Below are positions 12,299-21,288 of a DNA stretch of 64,000 nt, in pieces (within the stretch, counting starts at the first letter, position 1; each line of letters starts with the position of its first letter). The DNA comes from Pseudomonas triticicola (lineage in GTDB: Bacteria; Pseudomonadota; Gammaproteobacteria; Pseudomonadales; Pseudomonadaceae). The translations under genes were made by a program, and so were the position numbers. The notes below the pieces were generated by a model, which was not told where the DNA came from, did not search any database, and saw only the letters and a list, made by a program, of their open reading frames with translations. The stretch is taken from the NCBI RefSeq assembly GCF_019145375.1, contig NZ_JAHSTX010000001.1, positions 4,117,501-4,181,500 of the forward strand. Direction: 5' to 3'.

Positions 12299-13069
12299 TC
12301 AGTGGTCTTCCAGCAGATTGTGCAGTTCCACAAACTGCTGGGTCAGCTTGTGCCGTGGATCGAGGTGGATCAGCGGCATGCTGGCCTGGTGCGACTCGCG
12401 CATGCGCACCGAACTGCTCAGGTACACCGGCAATACCGGCAAGCCTTCGGCGATCAACTCATCGAGCATCTGCTGCGGCAGGCTGGCCCGCGCCTGAAAC
12501 TGATTGACCACGATGCCTTCGACTTCCAGGCCTTCGTTATGGTCGTCCTTCAACTCCTCGATCTCGGCGATCAGTCCGTACAGGGCCTGACGTGAAAAGC
12601 TGTCGCAGTCAAAGGGGATCAACACTCGATCCGCGGCAATCAGCGCCGATACCGCGTAGAAATTCAGTGCCGGCGGGGTATCCAGATAAATCCGGTCGTA
12701 GTCTTCCGATAGCTCATCGAGCAACTTACGCAGCTTGTTGATCTTGTGCTTGGCCTCGAGCTTGGGCTGCAGGTCGGCCAGTTCGGCAGTGGCGGTAATG
12801 ATGTGCAGGTTGTCGAACGGGGTTTCGTAAATGTCCGCCTGATTCTTTTTCGAGAACGGCCCGGAGGACAGGGTTTGTTTGAAGAAATCGGCGATGCCCA
12901 TCGGGATATCGTCGCCGGTGAGCCCGGTCAGATACTGAGTGGAATTGGCCTGCGCATCGAGGTCGACCAACAACGTGCGATAACCCTCGCTGGCGCTGAC
13001 CGCCGCCAGATTGCAGGCGATGCTGGATTTGCCCACGCCACCTTTCTGATTGAACACCACGCGCCGCAT
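12299..13069 (-). CDS. ParA-family ATPase
   Basis: Protein of 256 residues with a deviant Walker A motif right at the N-terminus ([19 protein letters not shown]) and switch motif [19 protein letters not shown] is the Walker B region. No ParB gene is adjacent, so it is an orphan ParA rather than the chromosome partition system. ParA ATPases position cargo such as chromosomes, chemoreceptor arrays or plasmids. Start ATG 13069 has GAGG just upstream; the open frame continues upstream but unlike the family. Conserved in this location in other pseudomonads as far as I recall. Confidence 0.9.
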   Translation of the reverse strand: MRRVVFNQKGGVGKSSIACNLAAVSASEGYRTLLVDLDAQANSTQYLTGLTGDDIPMGIADFFKQTLSSGPFSKKNQADIYETPFDNLHIITATAELADLQPKLEAKHKINKLRKLLDELSEDYDRIYLDTPPALNFYAVSALIAADRVLIPFDCDSFSRQALYGLIAEIEELKDDHNEGLEVEGIVVNQFQARASLPQQMLDELIAEGLPVLPVYLSSSVRMRESHQASMPLIHLDPRHKLTQQFVELHNLLEDH

Positions 13070-13276
13070 GACCAAACCTCCGTGTATCAAAGAATGACCG
13101 AGTGTAGTTGGCGGTGACCGCGCTTCGCTACCTTCACCGACATGGACTACGTCGTCAGGTGTAAAAATCGACGCCCAGACATGGAAAAAACCGCCAGCCA
13201 TCCCAGAGACACCTGACAGACACGCCGCGTCAAATCTGGATAATGGCCAAGTGATAGCCATGCAGCGAACCGCTCG

Positions 13277-13337
13277 GTACATTTTGTTGGGCAAAATGTA
13301 ACCAACATTTGCTACACACCCGTCGCACCGGGATAAT
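13277..13337 (+). promoter_or_regulatory. Sigma-70 promoter with upstream palindromic operator, aryl polyene cluster
   Basis: TTGCTA (13309-13314) and GATAAT (13332-13337) are spaced by exactly 17 bases. Ten bases upstream of the -35 box lies the perfect 9-bp inverted repeat TACATTTTG (13278-13286) / CAAAATGTA (13292-13300) with a 5-base centre. The first cluster gene starts at 13426, giving a leader of about 80 bases with GC-rich self-complementary stretches. The palindrome's position suits an activator or an upstream repressor. The rest of the 356-base gap back to the parA-like gene holds no gene. Confidence 0.65.
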
Positions 13338-13425
13338 GCGCGCCACCCGGCGCCCTGCGCCAAGCCAAGCCTGCTGCGGCGCTGGCGACTCAACGCGTCA
13401 ACGAAAGCCCGCAGGGGCGGGATGA

Positions 13426-14151
13426 ATGTCCGTGATCAACTTCAACATCGCCCAATGGCGCGCGTGGGCCCCGGGGCTCGACAGCGTGGACGCCTGGCAG
13501 GCCTGGAGCCGACAACCGGTCGTGCTGCAGAGCAGTGATGCCGCGCCCGATGTGTCGTTTCTGCCGGCCATGCAACGCCGTCGCCTCAGCCGCCTGGCGC
13601 GGATGGCCTTCAGCGTTGGCTGGCCACTGGCCGACGGACGGGAGAATCTGCCGCTGGTGTTCGTCTCGCGGCACGGCGAAACTCCACGCACGTTTGAAAT
13701 CCTCCGCGATCTGGCCACCGAACAGCCCTTGTCGCCGACCCAATTCAGCCTTTCAGTGCATAACGCGATCATCGGTTTGTGGTCGATCATGCGCGGTGAA
13801 ACCAGCGAAATGACCGCCCTCGCGTCGGCTGGCGATGGTCTGGAGCACGGCATGCTTGAGGCAGCCGCGCTGCTCGAAGAAGGCGCCCCGGCCGTGCTGC
13901 TGGTAATCACCGAAGAGCAGCCGCCGGAGGCGTATTCGCAGTGGGTCGATGATGTGCCGTTCCCTTACGCGCTGGGTTTATTGCTCACGCCCGGTACCGA
14001 CTGGCGGCTGACCCTGAACAGCAGCACCGAAACCCGGTCAAAGGCGCACTGGCCGCACGCGCTCAACCTGCTGCGAACCCTGCTCGGCCAGCAACCTGAC
14101 TGCCAACATGCGTGGAAAAATCGTGTATGGACCTGGCATCGCAACCCGTGA
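13426..14151 (+). CDS. apeC: Beta-ketoacyl synthase-like protein, chain length factor type (ApeC-like)
   Basis: Protein of 241 residues resembling only the N-terminal half of a ketosynthase (ketoacyl-synt_2 family), starting [16 protein letters not shown]. The usual nucleophile cysteine is absent; the segment [15 protein letters not shown] aligns with the region around the substrate tunnel. In aryl polyene systems such a partner (ApeC) forms a heterodimer with the catalytic ketosynthase ApeO and helps set chain length. It is the first gene of the cluster, 80-90 bases downstream of the putative promoter. The ape letter is given by matching order and family to the E. coli cluster. Confidence 0.85.
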   Translation: MSVINFNIAQWRAWAPGLDSVDAWQAWSRQPVVLQSSDAAPDVSFLPAMQRRRLSRLARMAFSVGWPLADGRENLPLVFVSRHGETPRTFEILRDLATEQPLSPTQFSLSVHNAIIGLWSIMRGETSEMTALASAGDGLEHGMLEAAALLEEGAPAVLLVITEEQPPEAYSQWVDDVPFPYALGLLLTPGTDWRLTLNSSTETRSKAHWPHALNLLRTLLGQQPDCQHAWKNRVWTWHRNP

Positions 14152-14939
14152 CCGCCAAACACCGCGATGCCTACTACTGGCGCCTGCTGGCCACTGCTGC
14201 GAGCTTCGCGTTGTTCGGGCTCGGCGGGCTGTGTCTGCGCCTGCTGGTATTTCCGCTGCTCGGCTGCCTGCCCGGTGACGCGCTGGTCCATCGCCTGCGC
14301 GCGCGGCGCACGGTCAGTCGCTTGTTCTGGTTTTTCGTGCGTTTCATGGCCCGCACCGGCGTGCTCTCTTACGACATCGAGGGTGCCGAGCGCCTTGGTC
14401 GGCCGGGGCAGATGATCATCGCCAACCACCCGTCGCTGATCGATGTGGTGTTTCTCATCGGCCTGGTGCGCCACGCCAATTGCGTAGTGAAGAAAACCCT
14501 TTGGGAAAACCCGTTCACCCGTGGCCCGCTGCGCCGCACCGAGTACATCAGCAACGACGGCAGCATGGACATGCTCGACGCCGCCGCACAGTCGTTGCAG
14601 AACGGTCAGACCCTGATCATTTTCCCCGAAGGCACGCGCACCCAGCCGGGGCAGGCACCGGCCTTTCATCGGGGGGCGGCGGCGATTGCCTTGCGCGGTG
14701 CGAAAATCGTTACACCGGTGATCATCAAGGTCAACCCGACCACCCTGACCAAAGCCGAGCCGTGGTATCGCATCCCCCATCGCCGCGTGCACTTCAGTTT
14801 TCGCGTGGGGGCCGATATAGACCCACAGACCTTCGCCGCGCAAGGCCCCGCACCGCAGGCCTCGCGCAAGCTCAACGATTATTTGCATGACTATTTCATT
14901 AAGGAGCTCGCCGCAGATGAGCGAACTGAACACCGCTAG
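14127..14939 (+). CDS. apeD: 1-acyl-glycerol-3-phosphate acyltransferase-like protein (ApeD-like)
   Basis: LPLAT-superfamily acyltransferase of 270 residues with an N-terminal membrane helix (about 22-45) and the signature blocks NHPSLID (H-x4-D) and FPEGTR. It probably transfers the polyene acyl chain, or prepares its lipid acceptor, at the inner membrane. Start ATG 14127 is chosen; a GTG at 14112 in the same frame is possible. It overlaps the end of the preceding gene by 25 bases and the carrier protein start by 23 bases. Confidence 0.87.
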   Translation: MDLASQPVTAKHRDAYYWRLLATAASFALFGLGGLCLRLLVFPLLGCLPGDALVHRLRARRTVSRLFWFFVRFMARTGVLSYDIEGAERLGRPGQMIIANHPSLIDVVFLIGLVRHANCVVKKTLWENPFTRGPLRRTEYISNDGSMDMLDAAAQSLQNGQTLIIFPEGTRTQPGQAPAFHRGAAAIALRGAKIVTPVIIKVNPTTLTKAEPWYRIPHRRVHFSFRVGADIDPQTFAAQGPAPQASRKLNDYLHDYFIKELAADERTEHR

Positions 14940-15192
14940 CCTGGTGCGTGACATCAAACTGCTGATCATCGACGCCCTCGGCCTCGAAGACATCAGCCCT
15001 GAGGACATCGGCGACGAGCAAACACTGTTCGGCGAAGGCCTCGGCCTGGACTCTGTGGACGCGCTGGAACTGGGTCTGGCGATCCAGAAAAAATACGGCA
15101 TCAAGATCGACGCCGATGCCAAAGACACCCGCAACCATTTCACCAACGTGGCCAGCCTTGCGGCATTCGTCACGGCAAAACAGGCAGCTTGA
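14917..15192 (+). CDS. apeE: Acyl carrier protein 1 (ApeE-like)
   Basis: Carrier protein of 91 residues. The phosphopantetheine attachment site is Ser46 in GLGLDSVDALEL. AAGGAG lies 10 bases before ATG 14917, inside the end of the acyltransferase gene. It would carry the growing aryl polyene during extension or its starter unit, acting with the second carrier directly downstream. Confidence 0.93.
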   Translation: MSELNTASLVRDIKLLIIDALGLEDISPEDIGDEQTLFGEGLGLDSVDALELGLAIQKKYGIKIDADAKDTRNHFTNVASLAAFVTAKQAA

Positions 15193-15201
15193 GACCGGAC
15201 C

Positions 15202-15456
15202 ATGCAAACTCGTGACGATATCTTCAACACCCTGCGCGATGCCCTGGTCGAGCTGTTCGAGCTGGATCCGGCCCGTGTGAGCCTGGAGTCCAATCTGTAT
15301 CAGGATCTGGAAATCGACAGCATCGATGCGGTCGACCTGATCGATCACATCAAACGCCAGACCGGCAAGAAAATCGCCGCCGAAGAGTTCAAATCGGTGC
15401 GCACCGTCGGTGACGTGGTCGAGGCGGTGTTCCGTCTGGTTCAACCGGCCGCATGA
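15202..15456 (+). CDS. apeF: Acyl carrier protein 2 (ApeF-like)
   Basis: Carrier protein of 84 residues with attachment residue Ser40 in LEIDSIDAVDL. It sits nine bases after the first carrier; aryl polyene clusters typically have two. Which carrier holds the starter and which the extender cannot be told from sequence. Confidence 0.93.
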   Translation: MQTRDDIFNTLRDALVELFELDPARVSLESNLYQDLEIDSIDAVDLIDHIKRQTGKKIAAEEFKSVRTVGDVVEAVFRLVQPAA

Positions 15457-15998
15457 GCCGACTGATCGGCCTGGGCCTGCTGCTGGCCGGTCTGCTGTAC
15501 CCCTTTGCCGTGTATTTCGGCATGGAGCATTTCGCCCCGTGGCAATTTGCGCTGCTGCTGGGCAGCCTGTGGCTGGCGCGCGCCCTGACCGGCGAGCGCA
15601 AGCCCGGCAGCCTGTGGATGGCCTGCACAGCGATCGGGTTCTGTCTGTTGTTGGCGGTATTCGACAGCCCGCAGCTGTTGCGCTGGTACCCGGTGCTGAT
15701 CAGCGCATTCATGCTGGTGCTGTTCGGCGCCAGCCTGAAATACGGCCCGCCAATGGTCGAGCGTCTGGCGCGCTTGCGCGAGCCGGAACTGCCGCAGGTT
15801 GCCATTCGCTATACGCGCAAGGTGACGCTAGCCTGGAGCGTGTTTTTCTTCTGCAACGGTTTGTGCGCTGCCCTCCTCACCCTGTGGGCGCCGCTGGATT
15901 GGTGGATGTTGTACACCGGCCTGATCTCCTATGGATTGATCGGCCTGATGTTTGCCATTGAATGGCTGATACGACAACGGGTAAGAGGCCGTACATGA
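15453..15998 (+). CDS. apeG: Membrane protein of aryl polyene cluster (ApeG-like)
   Basis: Inner-membrane protein of 181 residues with about five hydrophobic helices (near 5-22, 30-42, 57-70, 77-95, and paired helices between 128 and 172) and a short cytoplasmic charged stretch (ERLARLREPELPQ). It belongs to a family found mainly in aryl polyene clusters; the biochemical role is unknown. ATGA overlaps join it to the carrier gene before and the ligase gene after. Confidence 0.8.
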   Translation: MSRLIGLGLLLAGLLYPFAVYFGMEHFAPWQFALLLGSLWLARALTGERKPGSLWMACTAIGFCLLLAVFDSPQLLRWYPVLISAFMLVLFGASLKYGPPMVERLARLREPELPQVAIRYTRKVTLAWSVFFFCNGLCAALLTLWAPLDWWMLYTGLISYGLIGLMFAIEWLIRQRVRGRT

Positions 15999-17674
15999 AT
16001 TGGATAAAGCTTGAGCAGCTGTTGCTCAAGGCACTGCCGGCACGGGCGATCTGCCAGGCGCCGGCACTCGACCACACGCAACTGCGAGCGCAGGCCTTGA
16101 GCGTCGCCGCGGGTCTGCAAAGCCGAGGCGTGAACAGGCTGGCCGTGCATCTGGAAGATGCCGCCGACCTTGCCATCGCCCTGCTCGGTGCCTGGCGTGC
16201 CGGCGTCAGCGTGTTGCTGCCGGCGGATCTGCAAGCGCAGACGCGTCAGCGCTGGTCGCAGGAAGTCGATCTATGGCTGACCGATCAACCCGGCGACGCC
16301 CAGTTGCACGACTTCACTCAGCCCGGCCTGCCCGGTGCGGAACTGGATCTCGATCAATGCCGCCTGAGCCTGTGCACTTCCGGCTCCAGCGGCGAGCCCA
16401 AGCGCATCGACAAGACCCTGCGCCAATTGGTCAACGAGGTCGAAGCGCTGGAACAGTTGTGGGGCGCAGACCTCGGTGAAGCCTGCATCATCGGCAGTGT
16501 CGCCACCCAACACATCTATGGCCTGCTGTTTCGCGTGTTGTGGCCATTGTGCGCCGGGCGCCCGTTCGTGCGCCGGCAACTGGCGTTCTCCGAAGACTTG
16601 CAGCGCGCCAGCCGCGAATACCCGGCCTTCGCCTGGGTCGCGAGCCCGGCGCTGCTCAAGCGTATGGGCGACAACCTCGACTGGCCGGCCCTCAGCGCGG
16701 TGCGCCGAGTGTTTTCCTCCGGGGGCGCATTACCGCCGGAAGCGGCGCAAAGTCTGCAACAGCGCTTGCAGCAATGGCCGACAGAAATCCTCGGCAGTTC
16801 GGAAACCGGCGGCATCGCCTGGCGTCAGGGCGAGTCGTTGTGGCAGCCGTTTGCTGGCGTCGAACTGAGCCAGGACAGCGACGGCGCCCTGCTTATTTCT
16901 TCGCCTTATCTGCCTGCCGGCCACGTCGAACACAGCGCCGACGCCGCACGCATTGCCACCGATGGTCGCTTCGAACTGCTGGGGCGACTGGACCGCATCG
17001 TCAAACTGGAAGAAAAACGCATCTCGCTGCCGATGCTCGAGCAGGCCTTGGTAGCCCATGACTGGGTCGCCGAAGCGCGCCTCGGTGTGGTCCAGGAAAA
17101 CCGCGCCTCGCTCGGTGCGCTGCTGGTGCTCAGCGAATCGGGCCTGTTCGCCCTGCGCGAGCACGGTCGCCGCGACCTGACCGAAACCCTGCGCAAACAT
17201 TTGAGCCAGCATTGCGAAGCCCTCGCCCTGCCCCGGCGCTGGCGCCTGCTGCGGCAGATGCCGTTGAACAGCCAGGGCAAACTGGCGCAAGCCGACGTCG
17301 AAGCGCTGCTGCTGGCCGCACGGCCGAAATCCCCCGAAGTGCTGGAGCAAAGTGCAAGCGACGGCGAGTGGAGCCTGCAACTCAGCGTGCCGCCGGATCT
17401 GGCCTACTTCAGCGGACACTTTCCCAAGGCACCGGTGTTGCCCGGTGTGGTGCAGGTGGAGTGGGCGCTGAATCTGGGTCGGCAGTTGCTGAAGCTGGAC
17501 GGCGCGTTTGCCGGAATGGAAGTGCTGAAATTCCAGCAACTGGTGCGCCCGGGTGATGAAATCCAGCTGCATCTGCGTTTCGATGCCGAGCGCGGCAAGT
17601 TGTATTTCGCTTATCGCAATGACACGGCGACGTGTTCCAGCGGACGCATTCTCCTGGGGCCTGCCCATGCATAA
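15995..17674 (+). CDS. apeH: Aryl starter-unit acyl-AMP ligase fused to FabZ-like dehydratase (ApeH-ApeI type)
   Basis: Protein of 559 residues with two parts. Residues 1 to about 450 are an AMP-forming ligase: TSGSSGEPK (128-136, phosphate loop), EILGSSETGG, LLGRLDRIVKLEEKRI and PLNSQGKL with the C-terminal lysine. Residues about 460-559 are a hotdog dehydratase domain with YFSGHFPKAPVLPGVVQVEW, including the FabZ-type His475 and the glutamate after PGVVQV. The ligase should activate an aromatic acid and load it on a carrier; the dehydratase should remove water after ketoreduction, likely with the ApeP-like subunit. In E. coli these are described as separate ApeH and ApeI proteins. Confidence 0.88.
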   Translation: MNWIKLEQLLLKALPARAICQAPALDHTQLRAQALSVAAGLQSRGVNRLAVHLEDAADLAIALLGAWRAGVSVLLPADLQAQTRQRWSQEVDLWLTDQPGDAQLHDFTQPGLPGAELDLDQCRLSLCTSGSSGEPKRIDKTLRQLVNEVEALEQLWGADLGEACIIGSVATQHIYGLLFRVLWPLCAGRPFVRRQLAFSEDLQRASREYPAFAWVASPALLKRMGDNLDWPALSAVRRVFSSGGALPPEAAQSLQQRLQQWPTEILGSSETGGIAWRQGESLWQPFAGVELSQDSDGALLISSPYLPAGHVEHSADAARIATDGRFELLGRLDRIVKLEEKRISLPMLEQALVAHDWVAEARLGVVQENRASLGALLVLSESGLFALREHGRRDLTETLRKHLSQHCEALALPRRWRLLRQMPLNSQGKLAQADVEALLLAARPKSPEVLEQSASDGEWSLQLSVPPDLAYFSGHFPKAPVLPGVVQVEWALNLGRQLLKLDGAFAGMEVLKFQQLVRPGDEIQLHLRFDAERGKLYFAYRNDTATCSSGRILLGPAHA

Positions 17675-18401
17675 CCCCTGCGCCGTAATCCCGGTGTACA
17701 ACCACGAAACCGCGATCACCACCGTGGTCGATGCCCTGCTTGCACAAGGTCTGCCGTGCATTCTGGTGGACGATGCCAGCGAGCCGTCCTGCGCGCGGGT
17801 GCTCGACGCCCTGGCCGAGCGCGACAGGGTTTTTCTGGTGCGCCTCACGGCCAATCAGGGCAAGGGCGGCGCGGTGATGACCGGTCTGCGTGAAGCCTCG
17901 CGTCTGGGCTACAGCCATGCCTTGCAAGTCGATGCCGACGGCCAGCACGATTTGCGCGACGTCGCGCGCTTCGTCGGCGAATCTCGCGCCCATCCCGAGG
18001 CGATGATCTGCGGCTATCCGCTGTTCGACGAGAGCGTGCCGAAAGGGCGCTTGTACGCGCGCTACCTGACCCACGTGATGGTGTGGATCAACACCCTGTC
18101 GCTGCAGATTCGCGATTCGATGTGCGGCTTCCGTGTCTATCCGCTGGCGCCGACTCTGGCGGTGATTGACTCGGCGAAAGTCGGCAAACGCATGGATTTC
18201 GACTCGGACATCCTCGTGCGTCTGGCCTGGCGCAATCAGCCGATGCGCTGGCTGCAGACCAGCGTGCATTACCCGTTGGACGGTGTATCGCACTTTCGCC
18301 TGTTCCACGACAACGCGCTGATTTCCAGCATGCACACGCGGCTGTTCTTCGGCATGTTGCTGCGTTGGCCGCTGATCCTCTGGCGGCGGTGGAAACCATG
18401 A
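17667..18401 (+). CDS. Family 2 glycosyltransferase
   Basis: Protein of 244 residues beginning with the GT2 nucleotide-binding fold (CAVIPVYNHETAI, LVDDASEP) and a DxD-type site in QVDADGQHD; a C-terminal segment near LRWPLILWRR may contact the membrane. It probably adds a sugar to the polyene or its lipid acceptor. ATG 17667 overlaps the ligase stop by 8 bases, and the stop overlaps the next start as ATGA. In some clusters this enzyme is fused to the acyltransferase that follows; here they are separate. Confidence 0.88.
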   Translation: MHNPCAVIPVYNHETAITTVVDALLAQGLPCILVDDASEPSCARVLDALAERDRVFLVRLTANQGKGGAVMTGLREASRLGYSHALQVDADGQHDLRDVARFVGESRAHPEAMICGYPLFDESVPKGRLYARYLTHVMVWINTLSLQIRDSMCGFRVYPLAPTLAVIDSAKVGKRMDFDSDILVRLAWRNQPMRWLQTSVHYPLDGVSHFRLFHDNALISSMHTRLFFGMLLRWPLILWRRWKP

Positions 18402-19345
18402 GCGAAGAAGTCGACAAGAAGCACTGGGCCGACCGCGAAGAGCGCGGCAGTTTCCTGCTGATGAAATTCACCGCGTTCGCCGCCAAAGTCCTCGGCCGCC
18501 GCCTGCTCAGTCCGTTGCTCTATGGCATCGTCCTGTATTTTTTCCTCTTCGGCCGCGTCGCCCGTCGCAGTGCCTGGCAGTACCAGCAGCGGCTGGCCGA
18601 GTGGAGCCGGCGCGACGACCTGCGCCCGAGCCACTGGCGGGTGTTCGGCCAGTTCATGACATTTGCCGATTCGCTGCTCGACAAGCTCGACGTGTGGAAC
18701 GGCAAGCTGAGCATCGAGCAGATCGAAATCATCGACCCGGCGCTGCTGCGCAAGCAGTTGCGCGGCAGTCGCGGGCAATTGCTGGTCGGCGCACATCTGG
18801 GCAATCTCGAAGTCTGCCGGGCGCTGGCGGAGATCGGCGAAAAGGTCACCATGAACGTGCTGGTGCACACCAAGCACGCCGAGCAATTCAACCGCTTGCT
18901 TGGCGAGGCCGGGGCGACCAATCTGCGCCTGATCCAGGTCAGCGAACTCGACCCGGTGATCATGCTGCAACTGCATGAACGGCTCGAGCGAGGCGAGTGG
19001 CTGGCGATTGCCGGCGACCGCGTGCCGCTGCACGGCGGGCGCAGCGTGACGGTGGACTTTCTCGGCCATCCGGCGCCATTTCCGCAAGGCCCGTGGTTGC
19101 TGGCCGGCCTGCTCAAGTGCCCGGTCAATCTGCTGATGTGCCTCAAGCAACCCGACGGCCACTATCGCCTGACCCTCGAACCGTTCGCCGACGCGGTGGT
19201 GTGGACACGCCGCGAGCGCGAGCAGGTCATTCATCAGTGGGCCACTCGCTACGCGCAGCGCCTGAGTCACTATTGCCTCGAAGCCCCGCAGCAATGGTTC
19301 AACTTTTACCCTTTCTGGAAGACCGATGACGACGCCAACCCATGA
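18398..19345 (+). CDS. LpxL-like lipid acyltransferase
   Basis: Protein of 315 residues of the LPLAT/LpxL group (COG4261-like). One membrane helix lies near residues 36-52, and the catalytic block is GAHLGNLEVCRAL (H-x4-E), with AGDRVPL later. It likely acylates the glycolipid anchor of the aryl polyene. It starts by ATGA overlap with the glycosyltransferase gene and its end overlaps the ammonia-lyase gene by 20 bases, so the group is co-translated. Confidence 0.85.
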   Translation: MSEEVDKKHWADREERGSFLLMKFTAFAAKVLGRRLLSPLLYGIVLYFFLFGRVARRSAWQYQQRLAEWSRRDDLRPSHWRVFGQFMTFADSLLDKLDVWNGKLSIEQIEIIDPALLRKQLRGSRGQLLVGAHLGNLEVCRALAEIGEKVTMNVLVHTKHAEQFNRLLGEAGATNLRLIQVSELDPVIMLQLHERLERGEWLAIAGDRVPLHGGRSVTVDFLGHPAPFPQGPWLLAGLLKCPVNLLMCLKQPDGHYRLTLEPFADAVVWTRREREQVIHQWATRYAQRLSHYCLEAPQQWFNFYPFWKTDDDANP

Positions 19346-20870
19346 GCCGGTAACCTTCGGCGAACGCCCTTTGCGCATCGAAGACGTGCTGGCCCTGGCC
19401 AACCGTCAGGCGCCCGTGCAATTGCAGGCTGACGCCGACTATCGCGAGCGCATCGCCAAGGGCGCGCGGTTTCTCGATTCGCTGCTGGACAAGGAAGGTG
19501 TGATCTACGGCGTCACCACCGGTTACGGCGATTCCTGCGTGGTCGCGGTGCCGCTGCATCACGTCGAGGCGCTGCCGCGTCATCTCTACACTTTTCACGG
19601 CTGCGGCCTGGGCAAACTGCTCGACGCGCAGGCAACCCGCGCGGTGCTGGCGGCGCGTTTGCAGTCGTTGTGTCACGGCGTTTCCGGGGTGCGCGTCGAA
19701 CTGCTCGAGCGTCTGCATGCGTTTCTCGAATACGACATCCTGCCGTTGATTCCCGAAGAGGGTTCGGTGGGTGCCAGCGGCGATCTGACGCCGCTGTCCT
19801 ATGTCGCCGCAACCCTGTCCGGCGAGCGCGAAGTGATGTTCCGTGGCGAACGTCGTCAGGCTGCCGACGTGCATCGCGAGCTCGGCTGGACGCCGCTGGT
19901 GCTGCGCCCGAAAGAGGCGCTGGCGCTGATGAACGGCACAGCGGTGATGACCGGCCTCGCCTGCCTCGCCTTCGCTCGCGCCGATTACCTGCTGCAACTG
20001 GCCACGCGCATCACCGCGCTCAATGTCGTCGCGCTGCAAGGCAACCCGGAGCACTTCGACGAGCGTCTGTTCGCCGCCAAACCGCACCCGGGGCAGATGC
20101 AGGTCGCCGCGTGGCTGCGCAAGGATCTGGCAATCGACGCGCCGACCGCGCCACTGCATCGTCTGCAGGATCGTTATTCGCTGCGTTGCGCGCCGCATGT
20201 GCTCGGCGTGTTGGCCGACAGCCTGAACTGGCTGCGCGGCTTCATCGAAACCGAGCTGAACAGCGCCAACGACAACCCGATCATCGATGCCGAAGCCGAG
20301 CGTGTTCTGCATGGCGGGCACTTCTACGGCGGGCACATTGCCTTTGCCATGGACAGCCTGAAAAACCTCGTGGCCAACGTCGCCGATCTGCTCGATCGGC
20401 AATTGGCGTTGCTGGTCGACGAGCGCTACAACCACGGCTTGCCGAGCAACCTCTCCGGCGCACCCGCCGATCGGGCCATGATCAACCATGGCTTCAAAGC
20501 CGTGCAGATCGGCACCAGCGCCTGGACCGCCGAAGCGCTGAAAAACACCATGCCGGCCAGCGTGTTCTCGCGCTCCACCGAGTGCCACAACCAGGACAAG
20601 GTGAGCATGGGCACCATCGCCGCCCGTGATGCGATTCGCGTGCTGGAGCTGACAGAACAGGTCGCCGCCGCCACGCTGCTCGCCGCCAATCAGGGCGTTT
20701 GGCTGCGCGCTCAAGCCGCCGATGCGCGCCCGCTGCCGCCAGCACTGGCAGCGATGCACGAAGAGCTGGGCAAAGACTTCCCGCCGGTCATCGAAGACCG
20801 TGCGCTGGAAGGCGAACTGCGCCTGTGCCTGCAACGCATCGCCGCGCAACACTGGAGGCTGCATGCGTAG
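19326..20870 (+). CDS. Aromatic amino acid ammonia-lyase (HAL/TAL/PAL family)
   Basis: MIO-dependent lyase of 514 residues. The Ala150-Ser151-Gly152 triad that forms the cofactor lies in GSVGASGDLTPLSY; the catalytic tyrosine loop VIYGVTTGYGDS and the ELNSANDNP motif are intact. The two residues that govern ring choice (Ser-His in histidine lyase, His-Leu in bacterial tyrosine lyase) read Phe90-His91 here, so the substrate is uncertain. Inside this cluster it likely makes a cinnamic or coumaric-type acid as polyene starter. No other histidine-degradation genes are near, which argues against a hut role. Confidence 0.88.
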   Translation: MTTPTHEPVTFGERPLRIEDVLALANRQAPVQLQADADYRERIAKGARFLDSLLDKEGVIYGVTTGYGDSCVVAVPLHHVEALPRHLYTFHGCGLGKLLDAQATRAVLAARLQSLCHGVSGVRVELLERLHAFLEYDILPLIPEEGSVGASGDLTPLSYVAATLSGEREVMFRGERRQAADVHRELGWTPLVLRPKEALALMNGTAVMTGLACLAFARADYLLQLATRITALNVVALQGNPEHFDERLFAAKPHPGQMQVAAWLRKDLAIDAPTAPLHRLQDRYSLRCAPHVLGVLADSLNWLRGFIETELNSANDNPIIDAEAERVLHGGHFYGGHIAFAMDSLKNLVANVADLLDRQLALLVDERYNHGLPSNLSGAPADRAMINHGFKAVQIGTSAWTAEALKNTMPASVFSRSTECHNQDKVSMGTIAARDAIRVLELTEQVAAATLLAANQGVWLRAQAADARPLPPALAAMHEELGKDFPPVIEDRALEGELRLCLQRIAAQHWRLHA

Positions 20871-21288
20871 TGCCGGAGTGCTTCACGCCGATACCGAGAT
20901 TCTCGTGCCGTTTTTCGACGTCGACACCATGCACGTGGTCTGGCACGGCCATTACGTCAAATATCTCGAAGTGGCACGCTGTGCGCTGCTGGACAAGATC
21001 GGCCATAACTACACGCACATGGTCGACTCGGGTTACGCCTGGCCGATCATCGACCTGCAACTTCGCTACGTGCGCGGCGCGGTGTTCGGCCAGCGGCTGA
21101 ACGTGCGCGCCAGTCTGATCGAGTGGGAAAACCGTCTGAAGATCAACTATCTGATCACCGACCTGCAGACCGGCGAACGCCTGACCCGCGCAAGCTCCGT
21201 GCAAGTCGCTGTCGAAGTGAGCAGCCGCGAGATGCAACTGGCTTCACCCAAAGTCTTCACCGATGCCGTAGAAAGGATGCTGCGATGA
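20863..21288 (+). CDS. apeK: 4-hydroxybenzoyl-CoA thioesterase-family protein (ApeK-like)
   Basis: Hotdog thioesterase of 141 residues with the family motif VDTMHVVWHGHYVKYLEVAR, where the first aspartate is the usual catalytic residue. It may release or edit acyl chains on the carrier proteins. GGAGG stands before ATG 20863, which overlaps the end of the lyase gene by 8 bases; the stop overlaps the next gene. Confidence 0.88.
   Translation: MRSAGVLHADTEILVPFFDVDTMHVVWHGHYVKYLEVARCALLDKIGHNYTHMVDSGYAWPIIDLQLRYVRGAVFGQRLNVRASLIEWENRLKINYLITDLQTGERLTRASSVQVAVEVSSREMQLASPKVFTDAVERMLR

Noticed and set aside
12187..12507. Open frames starting MGASLLAK within REP pairs (also near 12274, 35715, 57142 and 59529)
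   Set aside because: The same peptide appears at each REP copy because the repeat reads GTG-GGA-GCG-AGC-CTG-CTC; these are translations of the repeat, not genes.
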